Shown here: in pieces, positions 23,393 to 31,031 of the stretch | Layout: every line of letters starts with the position of its first letter | How positions within the stretch are numbered: the stretch's first letter is position 1 | Source: a virus | DNA length: 64,000 nt | IMG/VR virus record: IMGVR_UViG_3300042868_008486 | Coordinates: 44,810-108,809 of that record | Direction: 5' to 3' (one strand) | Program-made: the position numbers and the translations under genes | Notes under the pieces: model-generated | The model's database searches: none | Seen by the model: the letters and a program-made list of their open reading frames with translations, nothing else | What the model was told of the DNA's origin: nothing

Positions 23393-24139
23393 TTATGTTA
23401 AAAAACTTGATTTTGTCAGAATGTCAGTCACGTTTGACGATGGGGATAATCGCTACACGGGTTTTCAGTCCCCACTTATAGTAATAACGTTACCACATTT
23501 TACCACCGAATATGGTCTTGTTGATAGTGTAGTGACCAAAAAATCCCCTCTGTAGGGGTCTACAGGTCTAGTTTTTTAGGTATAGGTAAAACCCAGCTAA
23601 TTACGATAGTTATGGTACATAGGCGGTTGACAGTCCTTTAGGACGTTATAATATTACTTCAACGGTCCGTCAGGATGGAATTATATATACCCCCGACATA
23701 TAAAGATTACTAAAAAACATATAAAGAAAGTGGTAATTAGTGGGATAAAATAATGATTTAAAAGGGTTGGGGATTTCATCCCCCAATAATAAATCACTAA
23801 TAAATCCCATTCATATACTTTACTAAGATGATTCAGGAATAAAGGGAGTTCTTATGTTCACAATATGTGAACGTTCACAATAAAATGAACATTTATATAT
23901 AGGGAAAAGATGAATCACCCTATAGGTTTGTCATTATAATCTTCTTAGATATTAGGGGGTTTAATATAATGGGGGGGAATGTTCAGTAATCTATAGTGTT
24001 CATTGTCACTGAACGGGTTAATATAATGAACAGGAGGGAAAATATCTATATGATTATAGTATGAATGGATAACGTAGTGGAGTGATAACGGAACGGGAGT
24101 TAGGAATGAATAGTGTAATCGTATATATATTTTTATCTA
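23393..24139. other. Non-coding region, right part
   Basis: About 750 bases with no convincing gene. Seen here: TGTCAG direct repeats (23416 on), hairpins (GTCCTTTAGGAC near 23633; TTGGGGAT/ATCCCCCAA near 23768), GTTCAC dyads, a GTTCAGT/ACTGAAC pair (about 23980-24014) and two TTAATATAATG boxes near 23962 and 24018. May hold RNA structures or protein-binding sites. Confidence 0.5.
23856..23890. repeat. GTTCAC inverted repeats
   Basis: GTTCACA-ATA-TGTGAAC (23856-23872, perfect 7-bp arms) is followed at once by GTTCA...TGAAC (23873-23890): tandem operator-like dyads. Confidence 0.7.
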
Positions 24140-24511
24140 TTACTCAAGTAAATTGATTTCTGAAAGATTGGTCTCAAATCTATTGTTTAGTATTGGTAGT
24201 AATTCATCTTCTATTTCTTCATCCGTATATTCTAATAAGTTGAAGTACATCCATAACTTTGAGGTTATATGGAAATTGTCTTTACTTTGAAGTACAAAAT
24301 ATATACCATCATCATTACTTAATACTTTATAATTGTCCCCAAATCTTGTAATTGGTTTTACTTTTAGGTTATCAATAAACTCGTATATAAATGTATTATT
24401 ATTCTTTAGGAAATTGGTAATAGGTTTGCCATACCCTCCGAAAAGTTTTAGAGTTTTATCTAACCCGTCGGATATAAGTAAATTACGAATGATGTTATCT
24501 TTATTGGTCAT
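24140..24511 (-). CDS. GG-motif family protein, 123 aa
   Basis: MTNKDNIIRNLLISDGLDKT then LKLFGGYGKPITNF. No leader. The C-terminus (IEDELLPILNNRFETNLSEI) corresponds to the family tail helix. Last gene of the 26079-24140 operon. Start chosen to avoid overlap with the upstream gene. Confidence 0.7.
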   Translation of the reverse strand: MTNKDNIIRNLLISDGLDKTLKLFGGYGKPITNFLKNNNTFIYEFIDNLKVKPITRFGDNYKVLSNDDGIYFVLQSKDNFHITSKLWMYFNLLEYTDEEIEDELLPILNNRFETNLSEINLLE

Positions 24512-24528
24512 AATTGTTTGTATAGTAA

Positions 24529-24996
24529 TTAACTTCCACACTCGTATAATGATTCCCCTATACCATCTAACAGACCTGCGTCTTTCCATTTTCTTTTAAT
24601 GTCATCAATCTCGGAATATACTGTTGGTATTCTTCCCGATAGTGATGGAATGTGTTTATATAACCACTCGGATATTATACATCTTATTTTGGTATCATCG
24701 AATTGCATAATGGATTTATAGAAATGGTTCCATATAAAATCATCCACATAAACTACCCCATCGTTATCGTAAGTGGTAAAAATGGTTCGTTTAAAGTTAT
24801 ATGACCACGCTGTTTTAGTATAACTATTACCTTTAGTTATCATTAGGTTACCGATTAAATAATCTAAATAAGATTCGGGGTTATCTGTATATACTTTTTG
24901 TATAATATCTTTATTCCCCCCTAATAGTTTTATTGCATTGGATAGACCATCGTCTGCGACCATTTTTTTGATTCTATCTATATGTTGTTGGTTCAT
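24529..24996 (-). CDS. GG-motif family protein, 155 aa
   Basis: MNQQHIDRIKKMVADDGLSN, then AIKLLGGNKDIIQKVYTDNP. The central DDFIWNHFYKSIMQF and tail CIISEWLYKHIPS are shared with the 25400 product. No leader, so this subgroup is probably cytoplasmic. Function unknown. Confidence 0.75.
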   Translation of the reverse strand: MNQQHIDRIKKMVADDGLSNAIKLLGGNKDIIQKVYTDNPESYLDYLIGNLMITKGNSYTKTAWSYNFKRTIFTTYDNDGVVYVDDFIWNHFYKSIMQFDDTKIRCIISEWLYKHIPSLSGRIPTVYSEIDDIKRKWKDAGLLDGIGESLYECGS

Positions 24997-25001
24997 AACA
25001 A

Positions 25002-25403
25002 TTATACGCTATTTGGTATTGGTTTTAGGTTTTTAATAATAACAATAAGGTCATAGTGTTTAACTAACCAACCTTTGATTAAATCACACGTTTGACGTGT
25101 ATCTAATTCCATAATGGATTTGTAGAACTTATATTCAGTTGTATGATTATTAATAATAAGATGGTTACTCCCCAGGTCAACCCAAGCGAAATTGTAGTTT
25201 CTATCACCTCTCACTTTAAACAGTATTCTGTCGGCTGCTTTATATACATAGGGTTTATGTTTTAGATTCTCAAGATAAGATATTGGGTTATCCGTATATA
25301 CTTTTTGTATAATATCTTTATTCCCCCCTAATAGTTTTAGTGTGTCTCGAATTCCGACATCAGTCACCATTTTTTTGATTCTATCTATATGTTCTTGTTT
25401 CAT
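25002..25403 (-). CDS. GG-motif family protein, 133 aa
   Basis: The start MKQEHIDRIKKMV is fixed by an ATGA overlap with the upstream gene and strong similarity to the 24996 start. Contains TLKLLGGNKDIIQKVYTDNP and tail DLIKGWLVKHYDL. Recent paralogue of its neighbours. Confidence 0.75.
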   Translation of the reverse strand: MKQEHIDRIKKMVTDVGIRDTLKLLGGNKDIIQKVYTDNPISYLENLKHKPYVYKAADRILFKVRGDRNYNFAWVDLGSNHLIINNHTTEYKFYKSIMELDTRQTCDLIKGWLVKHYDLIVIIKNLKPIPNSV

Positions 25404-25846
25404 ATCACATAATTTGATTTTCTCACTGTTATATTTTCTTGATAAAATTCCTGTGATTTGGATATTGGTGTTAAGTGTTTTGTTGATGGGATATGTTTTT
25501 CTAACCACGACTTGAGTATCGCTCTTGTTTCAGTATTATTATAATCCATAATATGTAGGAAGAAGTAGTTCCATATGAAATCATCTACGATTATTTTCCC
25601 CTCGTTTTTTAGTTCATATTCATATTTTTTACATAGGAATATAGTTGTATTACCATACATAAAATAGATATTATCTGTGAAGTTTATTCCATACCTTGTG
25701 ATAATATTACCTATTAGATAATCTAAGTATGATTCAGGATTATCACTATATGCTTGTTTTATGATATCTTTATTCCCCCCGAATAGTTTTAGTGCGGTTA
25801 TGAGACCGAATTTATTTACGGCTTCTTTTATTTTATCGTGTTTCAT
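25400..25846 (-). CDS. GG-motif family protein, 148 aa
   Basis: MKHDKIKEAVNKFGLITALK then LFGGNKDIIKQAYSDNP. VDDFIWNYFFLHIMDYN and AILKSWLEKHIPS follow. Overlaps the 78-aa gene upstream by ATGA. Confidence 0.75.
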   Translation of the reverse strand: MKHDKIKEAVNKFGLITALKLFGGNKDIIKQAYSDNPESYLDYLIGNIITRYGINFTDNIYFMYGNTTIFLCKKYEYELKNEGKIIVDDFIWNYFFLHIMDYNNTETRAILKSWLEKHIPSTKHLTPISKSQEFYQENITVRKSNYVI

Positions 25847-26079
25847 AATCTTTTTCTTACGAATGAATCTACATAATACACAACTGTTGACTTGCTATAA
25901 GTTGTTTCATCTGACAAACCTTTTTCCATCACCCCTTTTTTAACAAGTTGGTTTGCTTGTTTAATTTCGGTTGATGTCATTAGTTTTCTTAATACTGAAT
26001 CATCCCCGAAGTTAATTAGGAATTCTCTTTCTTTTGGTGATAGAGTGTTGATTACTGATATTATCGTTTCGTTTGTCAT
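25843..26079 (-). CDS. Hypothetical protein, 78 aa
   Basis: First gene of the GG-motif operon. Helical: ISVINTLSPKEREFLINFG, then TEIKQANQLVKKGVMEKG. The compact helical pattern could be DNA-binding, but no known HTH is clear. TATATTTG lies 4 nt before the ATG. Confidence 0.65.
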   Translation of the reverse strand: MTNETIISVINTLSPKEREFLINFGDDSVLRKLMTSTEIKQANQLVKKGVMEKGLSDETTYSKSTVVYYVDSFVRKRL

Positions 26080-26083
26080 AGAA

Positions 26084-26091
26084 CAAATATA
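26084..26091 (-). promoter_or_regulatory. TAnnTTTG promoter
   Basis: TATATTTG, 4 nt before the ATG at 26079, directly after a terminator hairpin. Confidence 0.7.
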
Positions 26092-26100
26092 ATAAAAAAA

Positions 26101-26120
26101 GGGATAACTTTGATTATCCC
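26101..26120 (-). terminator. Rho-independent terminator
   Basis: GGGATAA/TTATCCC stem plus T run. First of the repeated terminator-promoter units. Confidence 0.9.
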
Positions 26121-26596
26121 CTCGTTTTTATTTTATACGATTTTGCGTATGGTTGGTGGTGGTAATCTATTGGTGTAACAATTCTCCCCAATCTTATTTT
26201 GTTTCTCACCTCATCTTTCTTCTCTCTTAACTTTTGATATGTGTTGTGGATTTCCTCTATTGGATTTTGTTTAAGTCTCGTTAAATCGAAGTATTCGGGT
26301 ATTAAAAGATGGTCTATACCAACGCTATAAGTTTCTTTCTTTTGGAATCTACCATCAGGTAGTATATCATAGTCATTAGGGTTAGAGTTAGGACCTAGAC
26401 TATCGTATGGGTCATATTTGATATGATGATATATATTGGGGTATTTATCTTCTAATTCTGAGTAGATTAGTACATCTTTAAATACTTCAGCGATATGAGT
26501 ATTTGGTACGTACTCATTTATTTGAGTATCGGTCTTTAGAGTTTGTTTTATATACTCTCTTATTGTTTTGTCTATTGTCTTGAAGGTTTCTAAGTT
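26114..26596 (-). pseudogene. Open frame of 160 codons lacking a usable start
   Basis: The frame continues directly, in register, from the TAA at 26597-26599 that ends the gene upstream, and stays open to a TAA inside the terminator hairpin. It encodes protein-like sequence (HIAEVFKDVLIYSELEDKYP, YSVGIDHLLIPEYFDLTRL, HNTYQKLREKKDEVRNKIRL). No ATG, GTG or TTG start exists in its first 100 codons. It is either the 3' part of a gene that lost its start, a stop-codon-interrupted fusion, or a readthrough product. Confidence 0.6.
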
Positions 26597-26797
26597 TTAG
26601 TTATGGTATGAATTACATTTATAACAGAAGAAAGTATCTATATCACCATTAAGATATTTTTCTTTATTAACTCTGCCACCAATAATATATCCAGCTTCAC
26701 TTATTGTCAAAACTTGACCTTTATTTGGATTACAAATTTCAAAAGATTTGAATCTTCTAAGGTGCTCTTCTTTAGTTATCTTTCTTTTAGTTGTCAT
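26597..26797 (-). CDS. Hypothetical protein with Cys pair, 66 aa
   Basis: The start MTTKRKITKEEHLRRF lies downstream of the promoter at 26818; the longer frame (MKVIPFF...) is a translation of the terminator. Ends FFCYKCNSYHN, half of a zinc ribbon. The next frame continues in register after its TAA (see 26114). Confidence 0.6.
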   Translation of the reverse strand: MTTKRKITKEEHLRRFKSFEICNPNKGQVLTISEAGYIIGGRVNKEKYLNGDIDTFFCYKCNSYHN

Positions 26798-26817
26798 AGT
26801 GTCTATGTTTGTTCGGA

Positions 26818-26825
26818 CAAATATA
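26818..26825 (-). promoter_or_regulatory. TAnnTTTG promoter
   Basis: TATATTTG, 20 nt before the ATG at 26797, following a terminator. Confidence 0.7.
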
Positions 26826-26834
26826 ATAAAAAAA

Positions 26835-26855
26835 GGGATAACTTTCATTATCCCC
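26835..26855 (-). terminator. Rho-independent terminator
   Basis: GGGATAA/TTATCCC stem plus T run. Between it and 27066 there is no convincing gene, only the direct repeat below and a possible remnant of a small membrane-protein gene (minus strand, about 26870-26950). Confidence 0.85.
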
Positions 26856-26959
26856 CAATATTATTTAATACGTTATTTATTTTTGAATTTTGTAATAATC
26901 TGTGTTTTGGTGGTATTATTTGGTTGGTTTATAACAAAAGATATAAATAATGTGGCTGT

Positions 26960-27023
26960 TTGCTTACACACTTAACAACGGTGGCTTACATTTGGGATTG
27001 CTTACACACTTAACAACGGTGGC
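26960..27023. repeat. 26-bp direct repeat
   Basis: Two exact copies of 26 bases beginning TTGCTTACACACTTAACAAC at 26960-26985 and 26998-27023, 38 bp apart, in a gene-free gap. Possibly a recombination scar or binding site. Confidence 0.85.
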
Positions 27024-27066
27024 GGTCCTTCACCACACTACTTATATCTTCAACCGTTATATTCAA

Positions 27067-27333
27067 TTAAAAATGGTCAGGGTCATAAAATTCTCTATCC
27101 ACAAAAATAAGTTCACCACCAAATATAGAATCATAACCTTCCATAAAAGTATCCAAATCTCTAATACCACAACGATAAAACAGAAGTGGTCTTAAATCTG
27201 AATTATATAGATGAATTACTTTATAGAGTTTATCTCCTTTCCCATCTACTTTTACCGTATCACCTTCCATTATCTCAATGAGATTTGATTTATTTCCATT
27301 AATACTTGGTTTATAATATAATTTATGTATCAT
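27067..27333 (-). CDS. Hypothetical protein, 88 aa
   Basis: Small beta-rich protein; EIMEGDTVKVDGKGDKLYKV resembles a KOW/SH3-like barrel. No family assigned. Confidence 0.6.
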   Translation of the reverse strand: MIHKLYYKPSINGNKSNLIEIMEGDTVKVDGKGDKLYKVIHLYNSDLRPLLFYRCGIRDLDTFMEGYDSIFGGELIFVDREFYDPDHF

Positions 27334-27350
27334 CGGACGTTAGTATTAAT

Positions 27351-27581
27351 TTATTTATCCCCATCAATCTTTATCTCTCTATACAAGGAAGGATTTACAG
27401 GTTTATTTTTGTAGATATGTGTGTTCTTCAAATACTTTGGTTTAATGAAGAAATGTTTTATCTTCAAAAGTAAATTCTTCCATTTATTTGCATACCACAC
27501 TGTTTCACCGTTTATTGATGTACTTACAGTTTTGATTGTATAAGGCACCCAAACAATTCCTTTATCTTTATTATCTTCCAT
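27351..27581 (-). CDS. Hypothetical protein, 76 aa
   Basis: Basic and aromatic (WYANKWKNLLLKIKHFFIKP). Not recognised. The helix at KWKNLLLKIKHFF could be amphipathic and membrane-associated. Confidence 0.55.
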   Translation of the reverse strand: MEDNKDKGIVWVPYTIKTVSTSINGETVWYANKWKNLLLKIKHFFIKPKYLKNTHIYKNKPVNPSLYREIKIDGDK

Positions 27582-27588
27582 TTTTATA

Positions 27589-27852
27589 TTATTTAACTAA
27601 CATAGCACCATTTAATGCTTGAATGATTGCGTCTCTAACTGAATGACAATCTTGGTATGTTTGAACATCATACATACCTGTTTTAATGTCAATCACATCA
27701 ATTAAAAATCTTTTTAATTGTCTGTATTTAGGTTCCCCAAAGCCGTGGTCAGTGGTGATGTAAATACGTTTCCCTTTATAAACGGCTTCAAATTCATTTT
27801 CCGTGTTTATTGTTATATTACGGTTTTGAAAAACACATCCAGCAACTTTCAT
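27589..27852 (-). CDS. Hypothetical protein, 87 aa
   Basis: Alpha/beta: a beta-rich start (NITINTENEFEAVYKGKRIY), then KYRQLKRFLIDVIDIKTG and a C-terminal helix. Not recognised. Abuts the next gene by 1 bp. Confidence 0.6.
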   Translation of the reverse strand: MKVAGCVFQNRNITINTENEFEAVYKGKRIYITTDHGFGEPKYRQLKRFLIDVIDIKTGMYDVQTYQDCHSVRDAIIQALNGAMLVK

Positions 27853-27853
27853 A

Positions 27854-28066
27854 TTAATTTTGTTTTGATAGTTTTTGTATAATTTGAATTAATTCCCATT
27901 TAGTTTTATCTTCTAAATTATATGGATGATATTCACCGAATTCTTTACTATCAACACATATCCCTAAACTCTTTTTACCCTTGCAACCTTTGTGAGTTGT
28001 AACTGTAGGATTTGAGTCGTGAAAAAACTCATCACATCCATAACAAAAATGTCCCACACTTTCCAT
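27854..28066 (-). CDS. Cys-rich small protein, 70 aa
   Basis: HFCYGCDEFFHDSN with further Cys and His (HKGCKGKKSLGICVD) suggests a zinc-binding fold. The C-terminal helix (KTKWELIQIIQKLSKQ) is typical of small phage regulators. Function unknown. Confidence 0.6.
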   Translation of the reverse strand: MESVGHFCYGCDEFFHDSNPTVTTHKGCKGKKSLGICVDSKEFGEYHPYNLEDKTKWELIQIIQKLSKQN

Positions 28067-28067
28067 A

Positions 28068-28367
28068 TTATTTAGAATTATTACTTATTAACCACTCCGT
28101 AAACGTTTTCGTTGTTTTTTGATTTTCTTTAATCCAATCATCATAAAGTTTCTGTGGATTGTTATTGTATATTCTCCATAAAGCAAGTCTCATTAGAACA
28201 CTTTGTCTTAAACATTCAGGATGTTTTTTAACAATTAAATCAACCTTTTGGTCGTCGGTTAAACAATGTCTCCACCATAATTCCGCATCTTTTGATGCTT
28301 CAACTCCTTTAGCTATGTGTGATGTGTTGGATTTATATCCATATCCTAATTGGGGGAATGCTGCCAT
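28068..28367 (-). CDS. Hypothetical protein, 99 aa
   Basis: Helical and Trp-rich (DAELWWRHCLTDDQKVDLIV; LRQSVLMRLALWRIYNN). Not recognised. One bp from its neighbours on both sides, so clearly in an operon. Confidence 0.6.
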   Translation of the reverse strand: MAAFPQLGYGYKSNTSHIAKGVEASKDAELWWRHCLTDDQKVDLIVKKHPECLRQSVLMRLALWRIYNNNPQKLYDDWIKENQKTTKTFTEWLISNNSK

Positions 28368-28368
28368 A

Positions 28369-28743
28369 TTATTTAGATTTTAAGTTATCAATTTCAGCTT
28401 GTAGTTGTGCGATTCTTGCTTGTTTTTTAGCGTCCTCTAATATTCTAACAGTTTCCAAATGTTCATCAATTTCTTCTTGTGTTGAAGGTTTATAATTAAC
28501 ACCCTCAATTTCAACTTCATTATGGTCACAATGATACCCAACTCTCACATAATTAGCACCATCTTTTTCCAACTGATTAAGAATTTCTCTCATATCATTA
28601 ATACTAATCATACCACCATCAACTCTTTCTCTATCACCGATTTCGTCATATCTACCGTCATTATCCCAATCATAACCATTTTCACCTGCTGGGTCACAAT
28701 AGTGTTGCTCAATACCAATATTTTTTTGTGTGAAGTATTTCAT
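28369..28743 (-). CDS. Hypothetical protein with C-terminal coiled coil, 124 aa
   Basis: The Asp/Gly-rich N-terminus (DNDGRYDEIGDRERVDGG) could bind metal. A beta domain follows, then a coiled coil (DAKKQARIAQLQAEIDNLKS). First gene after the promoter at 28767. Confidence 0.65.
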   Translation of the reverse strand: MKYFTQKNIGIEQHYCDPAGENGYDWDNDGRYDEIGDRERVDGGMISINDMREILNQLEKDGANYVRVGYHCDHNEVEIEGVNYKPSTQEEIDEHLETVRILEDAKKQARIAQLQAEIDNLKSK

Positions 28744-28766
28744 AGTCCTTATCTTTTAATGTTCAA

Positions 28767-28774
28767 CAAATATA
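28767..28774 (-). promoter_or_regulatory. TAnnTTTG promoter
   Basis: TATATTTG, 23 nt before the ATG at 28743. Confidence 0.7.
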
Positions 28775-28783
28775 ATAAAAAAA

Positions 28784-28804
28784 GGGATAACTTTCATTAT
28801 CCCC
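28784..28804 (-). terminator. Rho-independent terminator
   Basis: GGGATAA/TTATCCC stem plus T run, same unit as at 26835. Confidence 0.9.
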
Positions 28805-28816
28805 CAATTTTATTAT

Positions 28817-28981
28817 TTAACTAATCCCACTGTCATATTCATAACCACATTGGAAACACTCAACCCACATTGTATCAGTACCATCATTTCGGTAAGCCCC
28901 TAAATTGTGATTTTGTTCTCCACAATCTTTACAAGGTTCATCCAATAAGTCGTCTATTAAATCAAAATCTTCCTGTTTCAT
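28817..28981 (-). CDS. Zinc-ribbon protein, 54 aa
   Basis: Two CxxC knuckles (CKDCGEQN and CFQCGYEY) 22 residues apart form a standard zinc ribbon. The start MKQEDFDLIDD is fixed by an ATGA overlap with the upstream Cys-rich gene. A nucleic-acid or RNA-polymerase contact is plausible. Confidence 0.7.
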   Translation of the reverse strand: MKQEDFDLIDDLLDEPCKDCGEQNHNLGAYRNDGTDTMWVECFQCGYEYDSGIS

Positions 28982-29625
28982 CTTCCATATTCTTGAATTA
29001 AACCAATTTCTTGTTTTCGGAACAGTATTCTCAATGTAAAACCCCCGCATTTAAAGATTCTTGACCCTATTGGAGACACTTCAAGATATACCTTACCCTT
29101 TATACCATCTTGTCGGAATTTGTTCGTTACGGCGTATTTTAAGAACTTTTTTCTTTTACGTGGTATTCTACGTTTTGAATCATCAAAAAATCCCCCACTG
29201 TTTGGGTCTTTAGGTTTAACTCTATTGTGTTTTTTACAGTAATGGTTTCCTTTATAATCCACAGAATATCTTGTTGGTATTCCACACTTACAACACTTAT
29301 CTAACGGTTCAAACACCATAGATGAGTATGAACAATATTTACAATATCCATAACCGTCTCTACGGTCTCTTCGTTCCATTTCGTGGTTACAGGTGGTAAC
29401 TTTAAGATACTTTTCCCAACATTGTTCTTCGGCTTCTTGAATTGAACTACCTTCACCTCTCAAGAAACAACTCGGATTCTTGGGGAATGCCTCAAAGAAT
29501 GCGGTATTATAACTTCCCTTTTTTGAAAGTACTAAACCTCTATCACCACATTGGACACCACAGTCTTCAGGCCATTCTTTTTGGCAATCATAATCTTCAC
29601 CAAAACTTTTTCTTGCTTTTTTCAT
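28978..29625 (-). CDS. Cys-rich multi-zinc-knuckle protein, 215 aa
   Basis: It has several CxxC or similar pairs (CKYCSYSSM, CCKCGIPTRYS, HYCKKH) and a strongly basic stretch (KRRIPRKRKKFLKYA). Looks like a nucleic-acid-binding zinc protein. The start MKKARKSFGEDYD is preferred over an upstream TTG. Function unknown. Confidence 0.65.
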   Translation of the reverse strand: MKKARKSFGEDYDCQKEWPEDCGVQCGDRGLVLSKKGSYNTAFFEAFPKNPSCFLRGEGSSIQEAEEQCWEKYLKVTTCNHEMERRDRRDGYGYCKYCSYSSMVFEPLDKCCKCGIPTRYSVDYKGNHYCKKHNRVKPKDPNSGGFFDDSKRRIPRKRKKFLKYAVTNKFRQDGIKGKVYLEVSPIGSRIFKCGGFTLRILFRKQEIGLIQEYGR

Positions 29626-29636
29626 TATCACCAATA

Positions 29637-29987
29637 TTATTTATTATCTGTAAATAACTCCATTGTATTTTCCATATGAAGATTTATATGTTTGTCGTTC
29701 CCATCTACGTTTACCACCATTGTTATGGATGTTCCTTCATAATCCATATGATATCCTGATACGGATACTATTGTTCCTACGTGTTTCTTTATCTGTAAAT
29801 CATCCCAATGGGTCTTGAGTTGATATGCTTCTTTGTTTTCTTCATTGTTATTGATGTACCAATGAGATATTCTTCTGTTGTTTGTAACCCAATTGTCACT
29901 ATAAACAAATAAAGCATCGTATTCATATACAACCACGGACCTACCTTTAAGGGTTTCGGTTATTATGTCATTTAGTGTTGTATTCAT
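29637..29987 (-). CDS. Hypothetical protein, 116 aa
   Basis: Not recognised. Beta-rich with an N-terminal helix (NTTLNDIITETLKGRSVVVYE) and a KOW-like stretch (KKHVGTIVSVSGYHMDYEG). Confidence 0.6.
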   Translation of the reverse strand: MNTTLNDIITETLKGRSVVVYEYDALFVYSDNWVTNNRRISHWYINNNEENKEAYQLKTHWDDLQIKKHVGTIVSVSGYHMDYEGTSITMVVNVDGNDKHINLHMENTMELFTDNK

Positions 29988-29988
29988 A

Positions 29989-30321
29989 TTATATTAAACC
30001 GTTAGGTGACCCTTTTCTCAATTCATCAGCCAATATGTTGAATGTTTCCTTAATTATCGGATGATTTTTATAAGGTTTACCAAATACTAGTAGAGTTCTT
30101 AATATCCCCCGATTTGTTTCGTTGGTATATTTCATCAGGTATTCGTTGTATTTTGTCATTACCTCATCGGATGGTGGACCTGATTTCTTACCTGTGAATG
30201 GTTCAAGATATTTTTCGGCTCCTAATATTTCAGCACAATCTTCTCTGATTTCGTGGAAAATCTTAAAGTTATCGTTAGTTCCCTCAGAAAACATTGGGTT
30301 GTATTTAAATTCTCGTCTCAT
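29989..30321 (-). CDS. Hypothetical protein, 110 aa
   Basis: Helical, charged. TNDNFKIFHEIREDCAEIL and GILRTLLVFGKPYKNHP are the most regular parts. First gene after the promoter at 30338. Not recognised. Confidence 0.6.
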   Translation of the reverse strand: MRREFKYNPMFSEGTNDNFKIFHEIREDCAEILGAEKYLEPFTGKKSGPPSDEVMTKYNEYLMKYTNETNRGILRTLLVFGKPYKNHPIIKETFNILADELRKGSPNGLI

Positions 30322-30337
30322 ATTATTATCGTTTCAA

Positions 30338-30345
30338 CAAATATA
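30338..30345 (-). promoter_or_regulatory. TAnnTTTG promoter
   Basis: TATATTTG, 16 nt before the ATG at 30321. Confidence 0.7.
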
Positions 30346-30354
30346 ATAAAAAAA

Positions 30355-30377
30355 GGGATAACTTTCATTACCCCCCA
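30355..30377 (-). terminator. Rho-independent terminator
   Basis: Same unit as at 28784, with one changed base in the stem. Confidence 0.8.
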
Positions 30378-30384
30378 ATATTAT

Positions 30385-30606
30385 TCATTTCTTTAAATTT
30401 AATATTGTTTGTAAAAATGGTTTAATTAAATCATTCATTGTAACTTCTTCTAAACCTACGTTGTGATAATCAGTATGATTGGCAATTTTAACCATCCAAT
30501 CACATTCACTTCTATTAACTCTAATACCATCAATCTCAATTTCAAATGGACCAATATCTTTTATCATAAAGGTGTGGTCAAAATCAGGATGTTTATATTC
30601 TCTCAT
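30385..30606 (-). CDS. Hypothetical protein, 73 aa
   Basis: Beta-rich first half (FMIKDIGPFEIEIDGIRVN), helical C-terminus (MNDLIKPFLQTILNL). Overlaps its upstream gene by 14 bp. Not recognised. Confidence 0.6.
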   Translation of the reverse strand: MREYKHPDFDHTFMIKDIGPFEIEIDGIRVNRSECDWMVKIANHTDYHNVGLEEVTMNDLIKPFLQTILNLKK

Positions 30607-31030
30607 CTTTTAAGTTTTCTTTTTTGTAAACAAGTAATGCACTTCCTTGACCGTGAATTATTTCAAACACCCAATTATCTAAATAATACATTGAACCTGT
30701 AAACATTCCACAATACTTATTGAATTCTTCCTCGGTGAACTCTGTTCCGTATTTATTAGCATAAGTTGACATAACCCAAAGAAGTGTTTCCCTTGGTTCA
30801 TATCCTAAACTATGTTCGCGACTAATATACTCACTTGAATCATATTTATCTATCAACTTTTGAATTATTTCATCTAACCTATCTCGATAATTGTCGTGAA
30901 TATACTGAATGTATCTTTCCTTTCTTTCTTCATCGGCTTTAAGTTTTTCGGAAAATCTTTTCATACTTTCTTCACCTTCAGGTGAGTTAAGAAAATCTTT
31001 TAATGCCAGTAAATTTTTATTATAATCCAT
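30593..31030 (-). CDS. Hypothetical protein, 145 aa
   Basis: Highly charged helical N-terminal half (SMKRFSEKLKADEERKERY), then an aromatic C-terminal domain (MYYLDNWVFEIIHGQGSALL). Not recognised. Confidence 0.6.
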   Translation of the reverse strand: MDYNKNLLALKDFLNSPEGEESMKRFSEKLKADEERKERYIQYIHDNYRDRLDEIIQKLIDKYDSSEYISREHSLGYEPRETLLWVMSTYANKYGTEFTEEEFNKYCGMFTGSMYYLDNWVFEIIHGQGSALLVYKKENLKDERI

Positions 31031-31031
31031 T

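Noticed and set aside
23755-23790. TTGGGGAT/ATCCCCCAA hairpin as a transcription terminator
   Set aside because: No T run follows on either strand and no gene ends nearby; it is left as an unexplained hairpin.
26950-27195. 81-codon + strand frame through the 26-bp direct repeats
   Set aside because: It overlaps a better minus-strand gene, has no promoter, and its similarity to itself comes only from the repeat.
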